From positions 1 through 37,515 of the forward strand of contig JAADIM010000022.1 in NCBI GenBank assembly GCA_013151345.1: 37,515 nucleotides of DNA, in the 5' to 3' direction. This DNA comes from Gammaproteobacteria bacterium. Lineage in GTDB: Bacteria > Pseudomonadota > Gammaproteobacteria > SG8-11. The notes under the pieces were generated by a model. That model ran no database searches. It saw nothing but the letters and a program-made list of their open reading frames with translations, and was not told the DNA's origin. Position 1 is the stretch's first letter; every line of letters begins with the position of its first letter. Below, piece after piece: positions 7,862 through 16,107 of the stretch. A program made the position numbers and the translations under genes.

Positions 7862-7931
7862 GCTGAGTGCTAAGTTCTAAGTGCTCAGTTCTTAGCACTC
7901 AGCACTTAGCACTTATCACTTAGCACTTATA
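7862..7931. repeat. Palindrome plus heptamer repeats between dsrP and the TrpD2-like gene
   Basis: GCTGAGTGCTAAG (7862-7874) is exactly inverted at 7891-7903. This is followed by near-identical heptamers AGCACTT at 7901, 7908, 7915 (one change) and 7922. It would form a stem-loop in the dsrP-to-TrpD2 intercistronic RNA, so it may attenuate or stabilise. The heptamer array looks prone to slippage. Confidence 0.85.
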
Positions 7932-7935
7932 AAAA

Positions 7936-9183
7936 CTAAACAGCTACTTTTCCTTCTGCTTCTGTAACTGGTTTAGCTTTATGATGCGGGTCTGCGAGGG
8001 CATTGTCCAGACTCAGTGGCAGGAAGCGTAATATTTTAATGGCGATGGTGACCATAATCAGGGCGATGGCGACACCACCGATACCCAGCGCGATTTCAGG
8101 TAGGCTAGGGGTGTATTGGCTGACTACACCATCAAAAAAGCTGCTGCTGACTTCGAATCCCGGGAACATGTTTAATGGGAATGCCTGGCCACCAATAATA
8201 ATACCGTACATTTGTGCCAGTCCGCCGACGATAACTAAGATACAACCGATGATGGTCCAGATAGGGGCGTCCTTTGTTACTCGGCTGTAGAAAAGAAATA
8301 ATGGGATCAAGCTGCCAAGTAAGATTTGCACCACCCAGAATAAAAAGGTGTAAATGCCACCACTGAGTAAAATAAATTGCTCAAATTCATGGTGTTCTGT
8401 GGCGTAAAGATTAGTGAGATGGTAAATCGCCACGATAAGTAATACGGCTGCAACAAACACACCGAGTAAATTCTTTAAACGTTGCACCACGATGCTGCCC
8501 AAAGGTCGGCCTGTGCCGGCATAACTGGCCATTAAGATCAGGATGAAAATTGCCATACCGAATGAGAAGGACATAAGGATGAACATTGGCGCCATGATGG
8601 CGGCATCATAGCCCTGGCGGGCGACCAGGAACCCGAAAATAGAGCCAGTACCCGTGGTCAGTATCAAGCGCCAGGTAAAGGCGACAAAACCCACCACCTT
8701 GCTGTATTTATTCATGCGGTGCTCCATCATCATCCACAGATAGACGGCGACGATGGCGATAAAGCCATTGTAGAGGATAATGTTCCAGGCGAAGATGGAT
8801 TTAAAATTATAGGCCGTCATCGCGACGATGAGTCGGTCAGGTCGACCCAGGTCTAATACTAATACACAAAGCCCGCCGACAAGCAGTGCGATCGCAACCA
8901 GTCCGGAAAGCGGTGCCAGCGGTTTATAGGCGGTTTTACCAAACACAGAGGCAATGGAGGCGACGTTAAGTGCACCAGAGGCGGCAACAATGAGAAAAAC
9001 GGCGAAAACATGCGGTATACCCCAAACAATTTGATTGGTCATGCCGGTCACATGATGGCCATTGTGTTCCATGTAATAGGTGGCGGCGAGGGCCAGCGCG
9101 ATAACAGTGCCTAAAAAACCCAACAGGATGTAGTAATTTACACTGTTGCCTTCGATCTCTCTGTAGTGAATTTTTTTTATCAT
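7936..9183 (-). CDS. dsrP: DsrP, NrfD-like quinone-interacting membrane subunit
   Basis: 415 aa with about ten hydrophobic membrane spans, spread from 'YYILLGFLGTVIALALAATY' near residue 17 to 'IALGIGGVAIALIMVTIAIK' near residue 370. This is the NrfD/PsrC-type topology and the expected length. It is the quinone-facing integral subunit of DsrMKJOP, pairing with periplasmic ferredoxin DsrO. The start codon shares bases with the stop of dsrO (9183), indicating coupled translation. The C-terminus is a short, charged cytoplasmic tail. It lies directly downstream of dsrO in the operon. Confidence 0.95.
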   Translation of the reverse strand: MIKKIHYREIEGNSVNYYILLGFLGTVIALALAATYYMEHNGHHVTGMTNQIVWGIPHVFAVFLIVAASGALNVASIASVFGKTAYKPLAPLSGLVAIALLVGGLCVLVLDLGRPDRLIVAMTAYNFKSIFAWNIILYNGFIAIVAVYLWMMMEHRMNKYSKVVGFVAFTWRLILTTGTGSIFGFLVARQGYDAAIMAPMFILMSFSFGMAIFILILMASYAGTGRPLGSIVVQRLKNLLGVFVAAVLLIVAIYHLTNLYATEHHEFEQFILLSGGIYTFLFWVVQILLGSLIPLFLFYSRVTKDAPIWTIIGCILVIVGGLAQMYGIIIGGQAFPLNMFPGFEVSSSFFDGVVSQYTPSLPEIALGIGGVAIALIMVTIAIKILRFLPLSLDNALADPHHKAKPVTEAEGKVAV

Positions 9184-9947
9184 CAGATTCCCTGATACCT
9201 AACGCCAGGATTGAGCCTCAGGTCACCACGTACTTGGGTGCTTGCCTCGGTGCTGACGCGTTTTGCGATGTCGCTCGTTGGGTCTTTTAAGTCACCAAAG
9301 ATGAGCGCTTTATGCCCGTCTTTTTCACAGGCTTCTACGCAGGCGGGTCTTTCGCCTTTGTCGACGCGATGTACACATAAGGTACAGCTTTCGACTGTGC
9401 CTTTTCCGCGTGGAATGCCTTGCACCTGCCCGGTTAATTCTTCGTGTATAAAAGAACGTGCTTTGTAAGGGCAGGCCATCATGCAATAACGGCAACCGAT
9501 ACAAAGGTGTTTGTCTACTAATACAATGCCATCGGCACGTTTAAAGGAGGCACCCGTTGGGCAGACATCCACACAAGGCGGGAACTCGCAATGTTGGCAC
9601 ATCATCGGTAAAGACACAGTGCGCGCAGTGCTTTTATCTTTCAGTTTAACGGTGCGTATCCATTGAGCATCTGTTTCAGGGCGATCTAAATCTTGTAAAC
9701 CGTTTTCTTCGTTACAGGCGGTGACGCAGGCATTGCATCCGTCGCCGCATTTGCTGGTATCAATGAGTAATCCGTAACGAACGTTGCTGGTGACGGCCTG
9801 GTCAGCAGGGCGTGCTTCTGCAAAATTGTGCAATATCAAGTTCGAACCCAGCGCACCTGTCGCGGTGACGGCCGCAAGCTGCCCAAGGAATTTGCGTCGG
9901 TAATTGTCGATGGGTTTGTCCGTAATTGATTGTTTAGAGTCGCTCAT
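9183..9947 (-). CDS. dsrO: DsrO, periplasmic iron-sulfur protein (Tat-exported)
   Basis: 254 aa. The N-terminus has a twin-arginine signal (RRKFLG at about residues 17-22, followed by a hydrophobic stretch), so the folded Fe-S protein is exported by Tat. Four cysteine groups follow: 'CGDGCNACVTACNEENG', 'CQHCEFPPCVDVCPTGA', 'CIGCRYCMMACPYKAR' and 'CTLCVHRVDKGERPACVEAC'. This fits a multi-cluster ferredoxin of the NrfC/DsrO type. It carries electrons between the trihaem DsrJ and the membrane subunit DsrP. It overlaps dsrP by a base or two and sits about 10 bp after dsrJ. Confidence 0.95.
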   Translation of the reverse strand: MSDSKQSITDKPIDNYRRKFLGQLAAVTATGALGSNLILHNFAEARPADQAVTSNVRYGLLIDTSKCGDGCNACVTACNEENGLQDLDRPETDAQWIRTVKLKDKSTARTVSLPMMCQHCEFPPCVDVCPTGASFKRADGIVLVDKHLCIGCRYCMMACPYKARSFIHEELTGQVQGIPRGKGTVESCTLCVHRVDKGERPACVEACEKDGHKALIFGDLKDPTSDIAKRVSTEASTQVRGDLRLNPGVRYQGI

Positions 9948-9957
9948 TCATGTTTAC

Positions 9958-10404
9958 TCATTGTAGGTTTGTTTTGCTTCTTTTTACGGTAGAGTTTGTG
10001 CGGTTCAGCTTGTTGTTGTCAGGCCGGGACGCGTGGCACTCAAAACAATCGATTTTCACTGCGGCATAGGTATGACAGCTATTACAAAAGTGCTTAGGGC
10101 TCTTGTAACTTACAGGCAAGTTATTCTCATCTTTTACAGCATGGCAATTAATACATTCCTTAAAACTGTGTTTTTTTGTGCGAATGCCTTTATGAACGGT
10201 TTCATCACGTTGATGCAAAATCATTTCCATATGGTCTGTGCGCATGAGGCTGGTTTCTTCAACGCATTTATCACCCTTGCCCTTGGGAATATCCGGCATG
10301 GGTACACCCGCTTGTGCAGGTAGACAAATCAGCATTAAAGTGATTAATGCTGATTTGGTCCAAGAAATTGATTTAAAAATTTCTACGTTCATGACTTTGT
10401 TCAT
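9958..10404 (-). CDS. dsrJ: DsrJ, periplasmic triheme cytochrome c
   Basis: 148 aa with an N-terminal signal or anchor (hydrophobic 'SALITLMLICLPAQAG' ending near residue 33) and exactly three haem c sites: CINCH, CNSCH and CFECH, between residues 80 and 125. A lone Cys at about residue 47 ('GDKCVEET') matches the Cys that is a haem axial ligand in A. vinosum DsrJ. The protein is the periplasmic cytochrome of DsrMKJOP. Alternative starts exist (ATG at 10404 or 10392) and no strong ribosome site decides between them. Gaps to dsrL and dsrO are 8 and 10 bp. Confidence 0.95.
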   Translation of the reverse strand: MNKVMNVEIFKSISWTKSALITLMLICLPAQAGVPMPDIPKGKGDKCVEETSLMRTDHMEMILHQRDETVHKGIRTKKHSFKECINCHAVKDENNLPVSYKSPKHFCNSCHTYAAVKIDCFECHASRPDNNKLNRTNSTVKRSKTNLQ

Positions 10405-10412
10405 GATTAAGC

Positions 10413-12401
10413 TTAGCCGCCTAATCCCATTTTAATGTAGCCAGTAGGGCATACGTCTGCGCAGATATGGCAACCGATACATCGATTATAGTCGGTATAG
10501 ACATAACGACCCATTGTGGATTCTTCTTGTGGTGTTTTATGCACCGCGTCTTGTGGGCAGTATATAACGCAGTTATCACATTCAAAACACATGCCGCAGC
10601 TCATGCAGCGTTTTGCTTCTGCAATGGTTTCTTCTTCGCTGAGCCCGGCAACACGTTCTTCAAAATGCCCGAGCACTTCGTCTGAACTGGGGACGGTTTC
10701 TTTGCGTTTAAAACGGTCTTCATGTTTAAAATGCCCGAGGAAAAGCTCATCAGAAGGAATGATTTTTTGTGCTGATCGGTCTTCATAATTGTGAATAGCA
10801 AAACCACCGACGGCTTTACCTGTTTCATCGGTGCCGTGTACACCACGATCAATACCGCGAATATGCTCGTCGCCAACAGGTTTGAATGACTCAGGTTCCA
10901 ATTTAACTTCACGTAGTTTATTGATCAAATCAAAATGATGTACATCCACTTTGGGTCGTTTCGATACTTCTTTATGTGTTAGAAAGTGATCAATACTATC
11001 AGCAGCGATAGAGGCTTGTCCGATAACGGTGGTTAATAGATGCGGATGTACAATATCACCACAGACAAAGAAGCCGGGTTTGCCTGGCATTTGAAAGTGA
11101 CTGTCTGCATCCATCAAGCCTTTGTTGTTGGCAAATTGAGTAAAGCCTTCGAAGTTACCCATTTGACCGATTGCCGAGACGATGAGATCACAAGGGATAT
11201 CATGCTCAGACCCTTCAATCACCTCAGCTTTACCGTTTTCGTAGCTTAGTTTTGCTACGCGCAATGCCTTTGCGCGTCCACCATCATCTAATATAACTTC
11301 GACGGGGGTTAATGAACCGCGTATATCTACGCCTTCGCGTGTTGCATCTTCTATTTCATGTTGTGCGGCGTTCATTTTTTCAACTGCTTGACGGGACATA
11401 AGTATGACTTCTGCTCCCTGTTTTGACGCGACACCTACAACATCATGTGCGGTAAAGCCTAGGACAACATTTTCCGGGCGGTCTTTTTCGTTGATATTGG
11501 TGATATGCCCTAAGCGTCTGGCGACCGACGCGACGTCGATAGACGTATCGCCACCACCGATCACGATGATTTTATTAGAAACCGATTTCAAGCGTCCGTC
11601 ATTAAAGGCTTCAAGAAACGCGACGCCGGTAATGCAGTTTGTTGCTTCTGCACCAGGCACTGGAATTGCCCGGCCTGATTGGGCGCCAATGGCGAATAAT
11701 ACCGAGTCAAAATCTTTTTCTAGCTGTTCGATTGAGATATCAGTACCCACGCGTGTTTTCAGTTTAACTTCTACACCCATGTCAACGATTCGATTAATTT
11801 CGCCATTGAGAACATCGCGCGGTGTTCGATATCCGGGAATGCCATAACGCATCATACCGCCTAAAAATTCGTGTTCATCGAACAGGGTAACGCCGTATCC
11901 CTTGAGTCGTAATTGGTATGCGGCCGCCAGACCAGCGGGGCCACCGCCGATGATAGCGACTTTCTGGTCTTTTGTGTCGCCCGAGGTAAACGCATATTTT
12001 TCAGACAGGGCGTGGTCACCGATAAATTGCTCAACAGCATTAATGCCGACACGGTCTTCAACCTGGTTGCGGTTACAGCCATCTTCACATGGTGCAGGGC
12101 ATACACGACCCATAATGGAAGGGAATGGGTTTGCAGCGGTTGATCGACGAAATGCATATTCCTGCCAGGTTGATCCTTCAGCGGGTTTTTCTATGCCTCC
12201 GACAATATTCAGCCAGCCTCTGATATCTTCACCAGAAGGACAACTGCCTTGGCAAGGGGGTGTTTGGTGTACATAGGTAGGACATTTATATGTTGTATCT
12301 GCTGAAAAAATTTCATCCTTCCAGGCGAGAGGTTTATTATCGCCGTCTTTGTATTTTCGAAACGTATGTTCCTTGCTTACTTTATCAGCCGGAGTCGACA
12401 T
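10413..12401 (-). CDS. dsrL: DsrL, iron-sulfur flavoprotein NAD(P)H:acceptor oxidoreductase
   Basis: 662 aa, related to the GltD small subunit. The N-terminus holds two cysteine clusters ('CPTYVHQTPPCQGSCPSG' and 'GRVCPAPCEDGCNR'). Next are an FAD dinucleotide fold 'IIGGGPAGLAAAYQL' near residue 150 and an NAD(P) fold 'VIGGGDTSIDVASVARRLG' near residue 280. A linker precedes a C-terminal double [4Fe-4S] ferredoxin ('CMSCGMCFECDNC', 'CIGCHICADVCPTGY'). DsrL is essential for sulfur oxidation in A. vinosum and is thought to link DsrAB electrons to NAD(P). The start at 12401 has AGGAG upstream. A 12-bp tandem repeat fills part of the gap to dsrK. Confidence 0.95.
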   Translation of the reverse strand: MSTPADKVSKEHTFRKYKDGDNKPLAWKDEIFSADTTYKCPTYVHQTPPCQGSCPSGEDIRGWLNIVGGIEKPAEGSTWQEYAFRRSTAANPFPSIMGRVCPAPCEDGCNRNQVEDRVGINAVEQFIGDHALSEKYAFTSGDTKDQKVAIIGGGPAGLAAAYQLRLKGYGVTLFDEHEFLGGMMRYGIPGYRTPRDVLNGEINRIVDMGVEVKLKTRVGTDISIEQLEKDFDSVLFAIGAQSGRAIPVPGAEATNCITGVAFLEAFNDGRLKSVSNKIIVIGGGDTSIDVASVARRLGHITNINEKDRPENVVLGFTAHDVVGVASKQGAEVILMSRQAVEKMNAAQHEIEDATREGVDIRGSLTPVEVILDDGGRAKALRVAKLSYENGKAEVIEGSEHDIPCDLIVSAIGQMGNFEGFTQFANNKGLMDADSHFQMPGKPGFFVCGDIVHPHLLTTVIGQASIAADSIDHFLTHKEVSKRPKVDVHHFDLINKLREVKLEPESFKPVGDEHIRGIDRGVHGTDETGKAVGGFAIHNYEDRSAQKIIPSDELFLGHFKHEDRFKRKETVPSSDEVLGHFEERVAGLSEEETIAEAKRCMSCGMCFECDNCVIYCPQDAVHKTPQEESTMGRYVYTDYNRCIGCHICADVCPTGYIKMGLGG

Positions 12402-12464
12402 GTTGTTATCTCCTAAGTTACATCAAACGAATTAATAAGGTTAATAAATTAGTTTTTAGAAATA

Positions 12465-12524
12465 GTTCTTAATACACTTCTTAATACAGTTCTTAATACA
12501 GTTCTTAATACAGTTCTTAATATA
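12465..12524. repeat. 12-bp tandem repeat, exactly 5 units
   Basis: GTTCTTAATACA repeats head-to-tail at 12465, 12477, 12489, 12501 and 12513 with one base changed in the second and fifth units. It lies in the dsrK-dsrL gap (12402-12557), so it is transcribed within the operon. Copy number could vary between strains. Confidence 0.9.
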
Positions 12525-12557
12525 ATGCTCTAAATAATGCTTTAAATAGCTCAGGTA

Positions 12558-14048
12558 TCAGTCGTTAGTACCGAGTTCCAGCGAATCGCCCACTATCTGG
12601 TGTAGACTGGTAATCATGTCCATATCAAATTTATAATAGGGCAGGGTTTTCGCGAACTGGGTTTTACATATGGCGCAAATGGCGACGAAGGTATTGACAT
12701 CATATTCGTCGACCACCTGTTTTAGTGCTTCCATTCTGGGTAATGCACCTTTAACACGTAATTCCATTAAATCGTCGGTGAGCAAACCACCGCCACCACC
12801 GCAGCAAAACGTATTTTCATGAATGGTTTCGGGCGCCATATCATAAAAGTTGTTTGCGCAGGCTTTGATAACTTCACGCGGGATAATAAATTGACCACCC
12901 GGTATATTGCCCATGCGCGAACCACGTGCGACGTTGCACGAATCATGGAAGGTAATGCGTCGGTGATCGTTTGCTTCTTTGTTAATTTTTAGTGCGCCAC
13001 GCTGAATTAAGTCATGCGTGACTTCACAAATATGGGAAGGCATCGGATATTTTTTATCCAAAAAATCCATATCTTTAAATAAGGTGTTCCAGAAACTGTA
13101 GGCGACGCGCCAGGCGTGTCCACATTCACCTACAACGATACGTTTAACACCCAGATCGTACGCGGCGTCGCGTATGCGTGTAGCCGTTTTTAGCAGATTT
13201 TCATTACTGCCAATAAACATTGAAAAATTGGCGGCTTCAGAGGCGTAAGAACTGACGGTCCAGCTGATGCCCGCTTGATGAAATACTTTGGCATAACCGA
13301 TCAAGCCATCGATATGGGGTTCTGCAAAAAAATCAGCAGAGGGGGTGATTAATAATACATCTGCACCTTTTTGGTCGACCGGTACACGTACATCGATGCC
13401 GGTTTCGTCTTTTATATCTTCTTCCAGGCCTTCCATGGTGTCGACCAGAGCCGGTTTGGGCAAGCCCAGGTTGTTACCTATTTTGTGGACCTTGCCGAGA
13501 ATTTCGTTACAGTATTTCTGTCCGACGCCCACGGTGTCGAGTATCTCGCGTGCTGCCATGGAGACTTCAGCGGTGTCGATGCCGTAAGGGCAAAAAACCG
13601 AACAGCGTCTGCATTGTGAACATTGGTGGAAGTAGCTGTACCATTTGTCCAGCACGTCTTTGGTGAAATCTTTGGCGCCGACCAGTTTTGGAAAAAATTT
13701 ACCGGCGAATGTGTAGTAACGCCGATATACGCTACGTAATAAATCCTGACGCGCGACGGGCATGTTGAGCGGGTCGCTGGTGCCTAGATAATAGTGGCAC
13801 TTGTCAGTACAGGCGCCGCACTTAACGCAGGTATCTAAAAATACTTGTAATGCACGTGATCCGCTGACTAATTCACCGAGTTTTTTGACGCCTACTTCTT
13901 GCCAGTTGTCGACAAGCTCACCTGGAAAGCCCACGCCTGCTTGAATATCCGGTTTTGCTACATAGGGTTTGCTATGCGCCATCGACCCTTTCTTAATTAG
14001 AGGAATGATCGGGTATTCTTTTAATACGGGGGTGTCAAAATCAGCCAC
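12558..14048 (-). CDS. dsrK: DsrK, HdrD-like catalytic iron-sulfur subunit
   Basis: 496 aa, cytoplasmic. Two [4Fe-4S] ferredoxin motifs lie in the first 180 residues ('CVKCGACTDKC' and 'CSQCRRCSVFCPYG'). The CCG-type catalytic site of heterodisulfide reductases follows: 'CNVARG' near residue 370 and 'CCGGGGGLLTD' near 415, plus a final 'CAICKTQF'. This site binds the special [4Fe-4S] cluster that reduces or oxidises the DsrC trisulfide or heterodisulfide. It sits 9 bp downstream of dsrM, its membrane haem b partner. All expected cysteines appear intact. Confidence 0.95.
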   Translation of the reverse strand: MADFDTPVLKEYPIIPLIKKGSMAHSKPYVAKPDIQAGVGFPGELVDNWQEVGVKKLGELVSGSRALQVFLDTCVKCGACTDKCHYYLGTSDPLNMPVARQDLLRSVYRRYYTFAGKFFPKLVGAKDFTKDVLDKWYSYFHQCSQCRRCSVFCPYGIDTAEVSMAAREILDTVGVGQKYCNEILGKVHKIGNNLGLPKPALVDTMEGLEEDIKDETGIDVRVPVDQKGADVLLITPSADFFAEPHIDGLIGYAKVFHQAGISWTVSSYASEAANFSMFIGSNENLLKTATRIRDAAYDLGVKRIVVGECGHAWRVAYSFWNTLFKDMDFLDKKYPMPSHICEVTHDLIQRGALKINKEANDHRRITFHDSCNVARGSRMGNIPGGQFIIPREVIKACANNFYDMAPETIHENTFCCGGGGGLLTDDLMELRVKGALPRMEALKQVVDEYDVNTFVAICAICKTQFAKTLPYYKFDMDMITSLHQIVGDSLELGTND

Positions 14049-14057
14049 GGGGGTTCC

Positions 14058-14774
14058 TCATTTCGCAGTCCAACCGGCGGTGTGTCTTACATCGCGGGAG
14101 TTATCGACTTGATTGCGTGTTGGGCTAAAGAATAATCCCGGCGCATGAATTAATTTACTGATCGGGAAAATGATCATTAAGATAACGACGAGCGTTAAAT
14201 GGGTAATTAAATACAGGTTAGAAGGTAATGGTTGAATATCAAAATACATTAAGCCCAGCACATAGGCTTTTAAGGAAACAATATCGGTGTGATCGATATA
14301 TGTCATGCCCAGGCCGCTGAGGCCAATGGCAATCAACAGCATCAGCATTAAATGATCAGACGGGCTGGAGATATAACGAATGCGATCGACTAGAAAGCGA
14401 CGCGCCCATAAGCCAAACAGGCCAATCAGCATCGCAAAGGCGGCGTATTTGCCAAACGGTTGAATTAATACGACCCAGGTCCAGACAGGTTCGGTTACAT
14501 AGCGTAAATGACGTAACAGTACTAACAAAAGGCCTACATGGAATAACCAGCCAAACAGCCAGATCCACTTGTTGGCATTGAACAAACTGCGAAATACAAC
14601 CACTTCTTTTGTCAAGCGCCAGGCAACACCTTTTTTGGTGAGCGGGGCCGGCATAGTAGGAATTTTTAGCGGTGCAGGTGTGCGTGCATAAATAACGATT
14701 TTACGTGCAACGCCTACAATAAAGAGCAGAGTTGCAAAATAAAACAAGATGGCATATATCACAGATAATGACAT
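14058..14774 (-). CDS. dsrM: DsrM, membrane diheme b subunit
   Basis: 238 aa with five to six hydrophobic spans, for example near residues 3-23, 70-90, 105-125 and 190-210. Histidines in membrane context ('LFHVGLLLVLLRHLRY', 'LITHLTLVVILMI') fit haem b ligands. It belongs to the NarI-like cytochrome b family and anchors DsrK, passing electrons between quinone and the DsrC-reacting site. It lies between the stem-loop after dsrC and dsrK. Length and order match DsrM of sulfur oxidisers. Confidence 0.93.
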   Translation of the reverse strand: MSLSVIYAILFYFATLLFIVGVARKIVIYARTPAPLKIPTMPAPLTKKGVAWRLTKEVVVFRSLFNANKWIWLFGWLFHVGLLLVLLRHLRYVTEPVWTWVVLIQPFGKYAAFAMLIGLFGLWARRFLVDRIRYISSPSDHLMLMLLIAIGLSGLGMTYIDHTDIVSLKAYVLGLMYFDIQPLPSNLYLITHLTLVVILMIIFPISKLIHAPGLFFSPTRNQVDNSRDVRHTAGWTAK

Positions 14775-14792
14775 AGATAAGTCTCAGATTGG

Positions 14793-14834
14793 CAAACTGG
14801 ATCATCATTTTTTTGATGACGATGACCCAGTTTG
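14793..14834 (-). promoter_or_regulatory. Stem-loop directly after dsrC
   Basis: CAAACTGG (14793-14800) pairs with CCAGTTTG (14827-14834), and the inner TCATCA pairs with TGATGA, giving a long bulged hairpin that starts about 11 nt after the dsrC stop codon and ends 18 nt before dsrM. There is no clear U-tract on the far side, so it looks more like a 3'-stabilising or processing hairpin than a full terminator. That would fit a need for much more dsrC than dsrM transcript. Confidence 0.65.
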
Positions 14835-14844
14835 AAAATCATCG

Positions 14845-15177
14845 TTAGACACAACCGGTAGGTTTAGGTAAACCAGCGATCTTACATGCTTGCTTCGCAG
14901 GTCCATAAGGAAACAATTCATATAAATATTTACTGTTACCTTTGTCTTTACCCAGTTTTTTGCCAATCGCTTTTGTTAAAACGCGAACAGCCGGTGCAAT
15001 TTGATATTCTTCGTAATATTCACGTAAAAAGTTGACTACTTCCCAGTGATTGTCACTCATATCAATGCCTTCTGCGACCGAGATAGCTTTTGCAATCTCA
15101 TTGCTCCATTCATCACGATTGCTAAGATAACCTTCCTCATCTGTTTCAACTACTTTGCCGCCGACATCTAAAGCCAT
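14845..15177 (-). CDS. dsrC: DsrC, sulfur carrier with two C-terminal cysteines
   Basis: 110 aa with the conserved DsrC C-terminal arm 'ELFPYGPAKQACKIAGLPKP' followed by TGCV. Cys-B lies in 'QACK' and Cys-A is the penultimate residue. Both cysteines are needed for DsrC to carry sulfur as a persulfide or trisulfide between DsrEFH, DsrAB and DsrMKJOP, so this is true DsrC, not single-Cys TusE. It sits between dsrH and dsrM, with a good GGAGAAAGCGCT ribosome site. A cysteine-free paralogue is at 22414-22755. Confidence 0.97.
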   Translation of the reverse strand: MALDVGGKVVETDEEGYLSNRDEWSNEIAKAISVAEGIDMSDNHWEVVNFLREYYEEYQIAPAVRVLTKAIGKKLGKDKGNSKYLYELFPYGPAKQACKIAGLPKPTGCV

Positions 15178-15225
15178 AGCGCTTTCTCCTATTCAAGTTT
15201 AACTAAGTAATATGTTTAACAATTT

Positions 15226-15255
15226 TTTGTAGACAATGTTTTTGTAAACAATGTA
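15226..15255. repeat. 15-bp tandem duplication upstream of dsrC
   Basis: TTTTTGTAGACAATG (15226-15240) is directly repeated at 15241-15255 with one change, in the dsrH-dsrC gap. Confidence 0.8.
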
Positions 15256-15294
15256 TTGCAGTTGGTACGTTGTAGTCAGTATTTATTAACAAAT

Positions 15295-15597
15295 TTACAA
15301 CCAGGATTGAACAGCATCATGTTCAGCTGCCAAGTCTACAAAACCGCTGTAATCAATAAGCTTAATTCCATCCATTACCTTATTCTTCATACCTCGTGCA
15401 TTGACATCAGGCTCTAATGCATAAATTTTATAATTTTCTAAAGCATTTTTTACCTTTTCGGAAAATTTGCCCTTGTTTAACGCAGCGAATATGCCATCTT
15501 CAATAAATAAAATCGAGCTGCCTTTTTTTACGTGTAACAGACAACTTTCAAATGTGCTTTTTTCAAACGGTGATTTGTTTACGACGTGTAATTGCAT
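15295..15597 (-). CDS. dsrH: DsrH, subunit of the DsrEFH sulfurtransferase
   Basis: 100 aa, TusB/DsrH family. The Cys near residue 20 ('FESCLLHVKKGSSILFIEDG') is the conserved DsrH cysteine. DsrE, DsrF and DsrH assemble into a hexamer that donates persulfide sulfur to DsrC. It follows dsrF after about 24 bp and precedes dsrC by about 117 bp. Length and order match A. vinosum. Confidence 0.94.
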   Translation of the reverse strand: MQLHVVNKSPFEKSTFESCLLHVKKGSSILFIEDGIFAALNKGKFSEKVKNALENYKIYALEPDVNARGMKNKVMDGIKLIDYSGFVDLAAEHDAVQSWL

Positions 15598-15621
15598 TGC
15601 TGTCCCCTTAAAATTTAGGCC

Positions 15622-16044
15622 TTAGAAACTCAGAATTACGTCTTGTGAATCCATTAAATCGGCCAACTCTTCAGAGTTTACGATATGGATTGAATCCTTT
15701 TCGGCCCAATCGTCATCTTCATCTTCGTATTTGAGATCCATCAGGTCGTCTTTGCTTAAACCTCGTGCGTCCAGAGACTCTTTCGATACGTAAATCTTGT
15801 TGATGTCATAATCACCTAGTGCTTTATAAGTTGGTGAAAAATTTTTCTGGCCTATTGCCTTGGTGTCCATGCCCTTGGCAATTTGATAAACGCCGTCATC
15901 AAAAAACGCCAGACTGACATCCTGGTCAAACGCAGCGGCAATGAGTACGACTTCCAGTGATTCCAAAGCGTATACTGTGCCGTAAGGTGCTTTACGATTG
16001 ATGTATAAAAACTTTTTAACTACACCGCTTGCTTCTTCACTCAT
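15622..16044 (-). CDS. dsrF: DsrF, subunit of the DsrEFH sulfurtransferase
   Basis: 140 aa, TusC/DsrF family, with typical 'INRKAPYGTVYALESLEVVL' start region and 'AFFDDGVYQIAKG' near residue 64. Like other DsrF proteins it carries no conserved active cysteine, so it is a structural or non-catalytic subunit of DsrEFH. The acidic C-terminal part ('YEDEDDDWAEKD') is typical too. It lies 63 bp downstream of dsrE. Confidence 0.94.
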   Translation of the reverse strand: MSEEASGVVKKFLYINRKAPYGTVYALESLEVVLIAAAFDQDVSLAFFDDGVYQIAKGMDTKAIGQKNFSPTYKALGDYDINKIYVSKESLDARGLSKDDLMDLKYEDEDDDWAEKDSIHIVNSEELADLMDSQDVILSF

Positions 16045-16107
16045 TGCTCTTTACTCATAGTAAGTCCTCGCCGCTATTTATTTGTCTGCTCGCATACATT
16101 TGCTCAC

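Noticed and set aside
12465-12524. Tandem repeats as a CRISPR array
   Set aside because: Units are 12 bp, contiguous and have no spacers. No other tract in the window has CRISPR geometry either.
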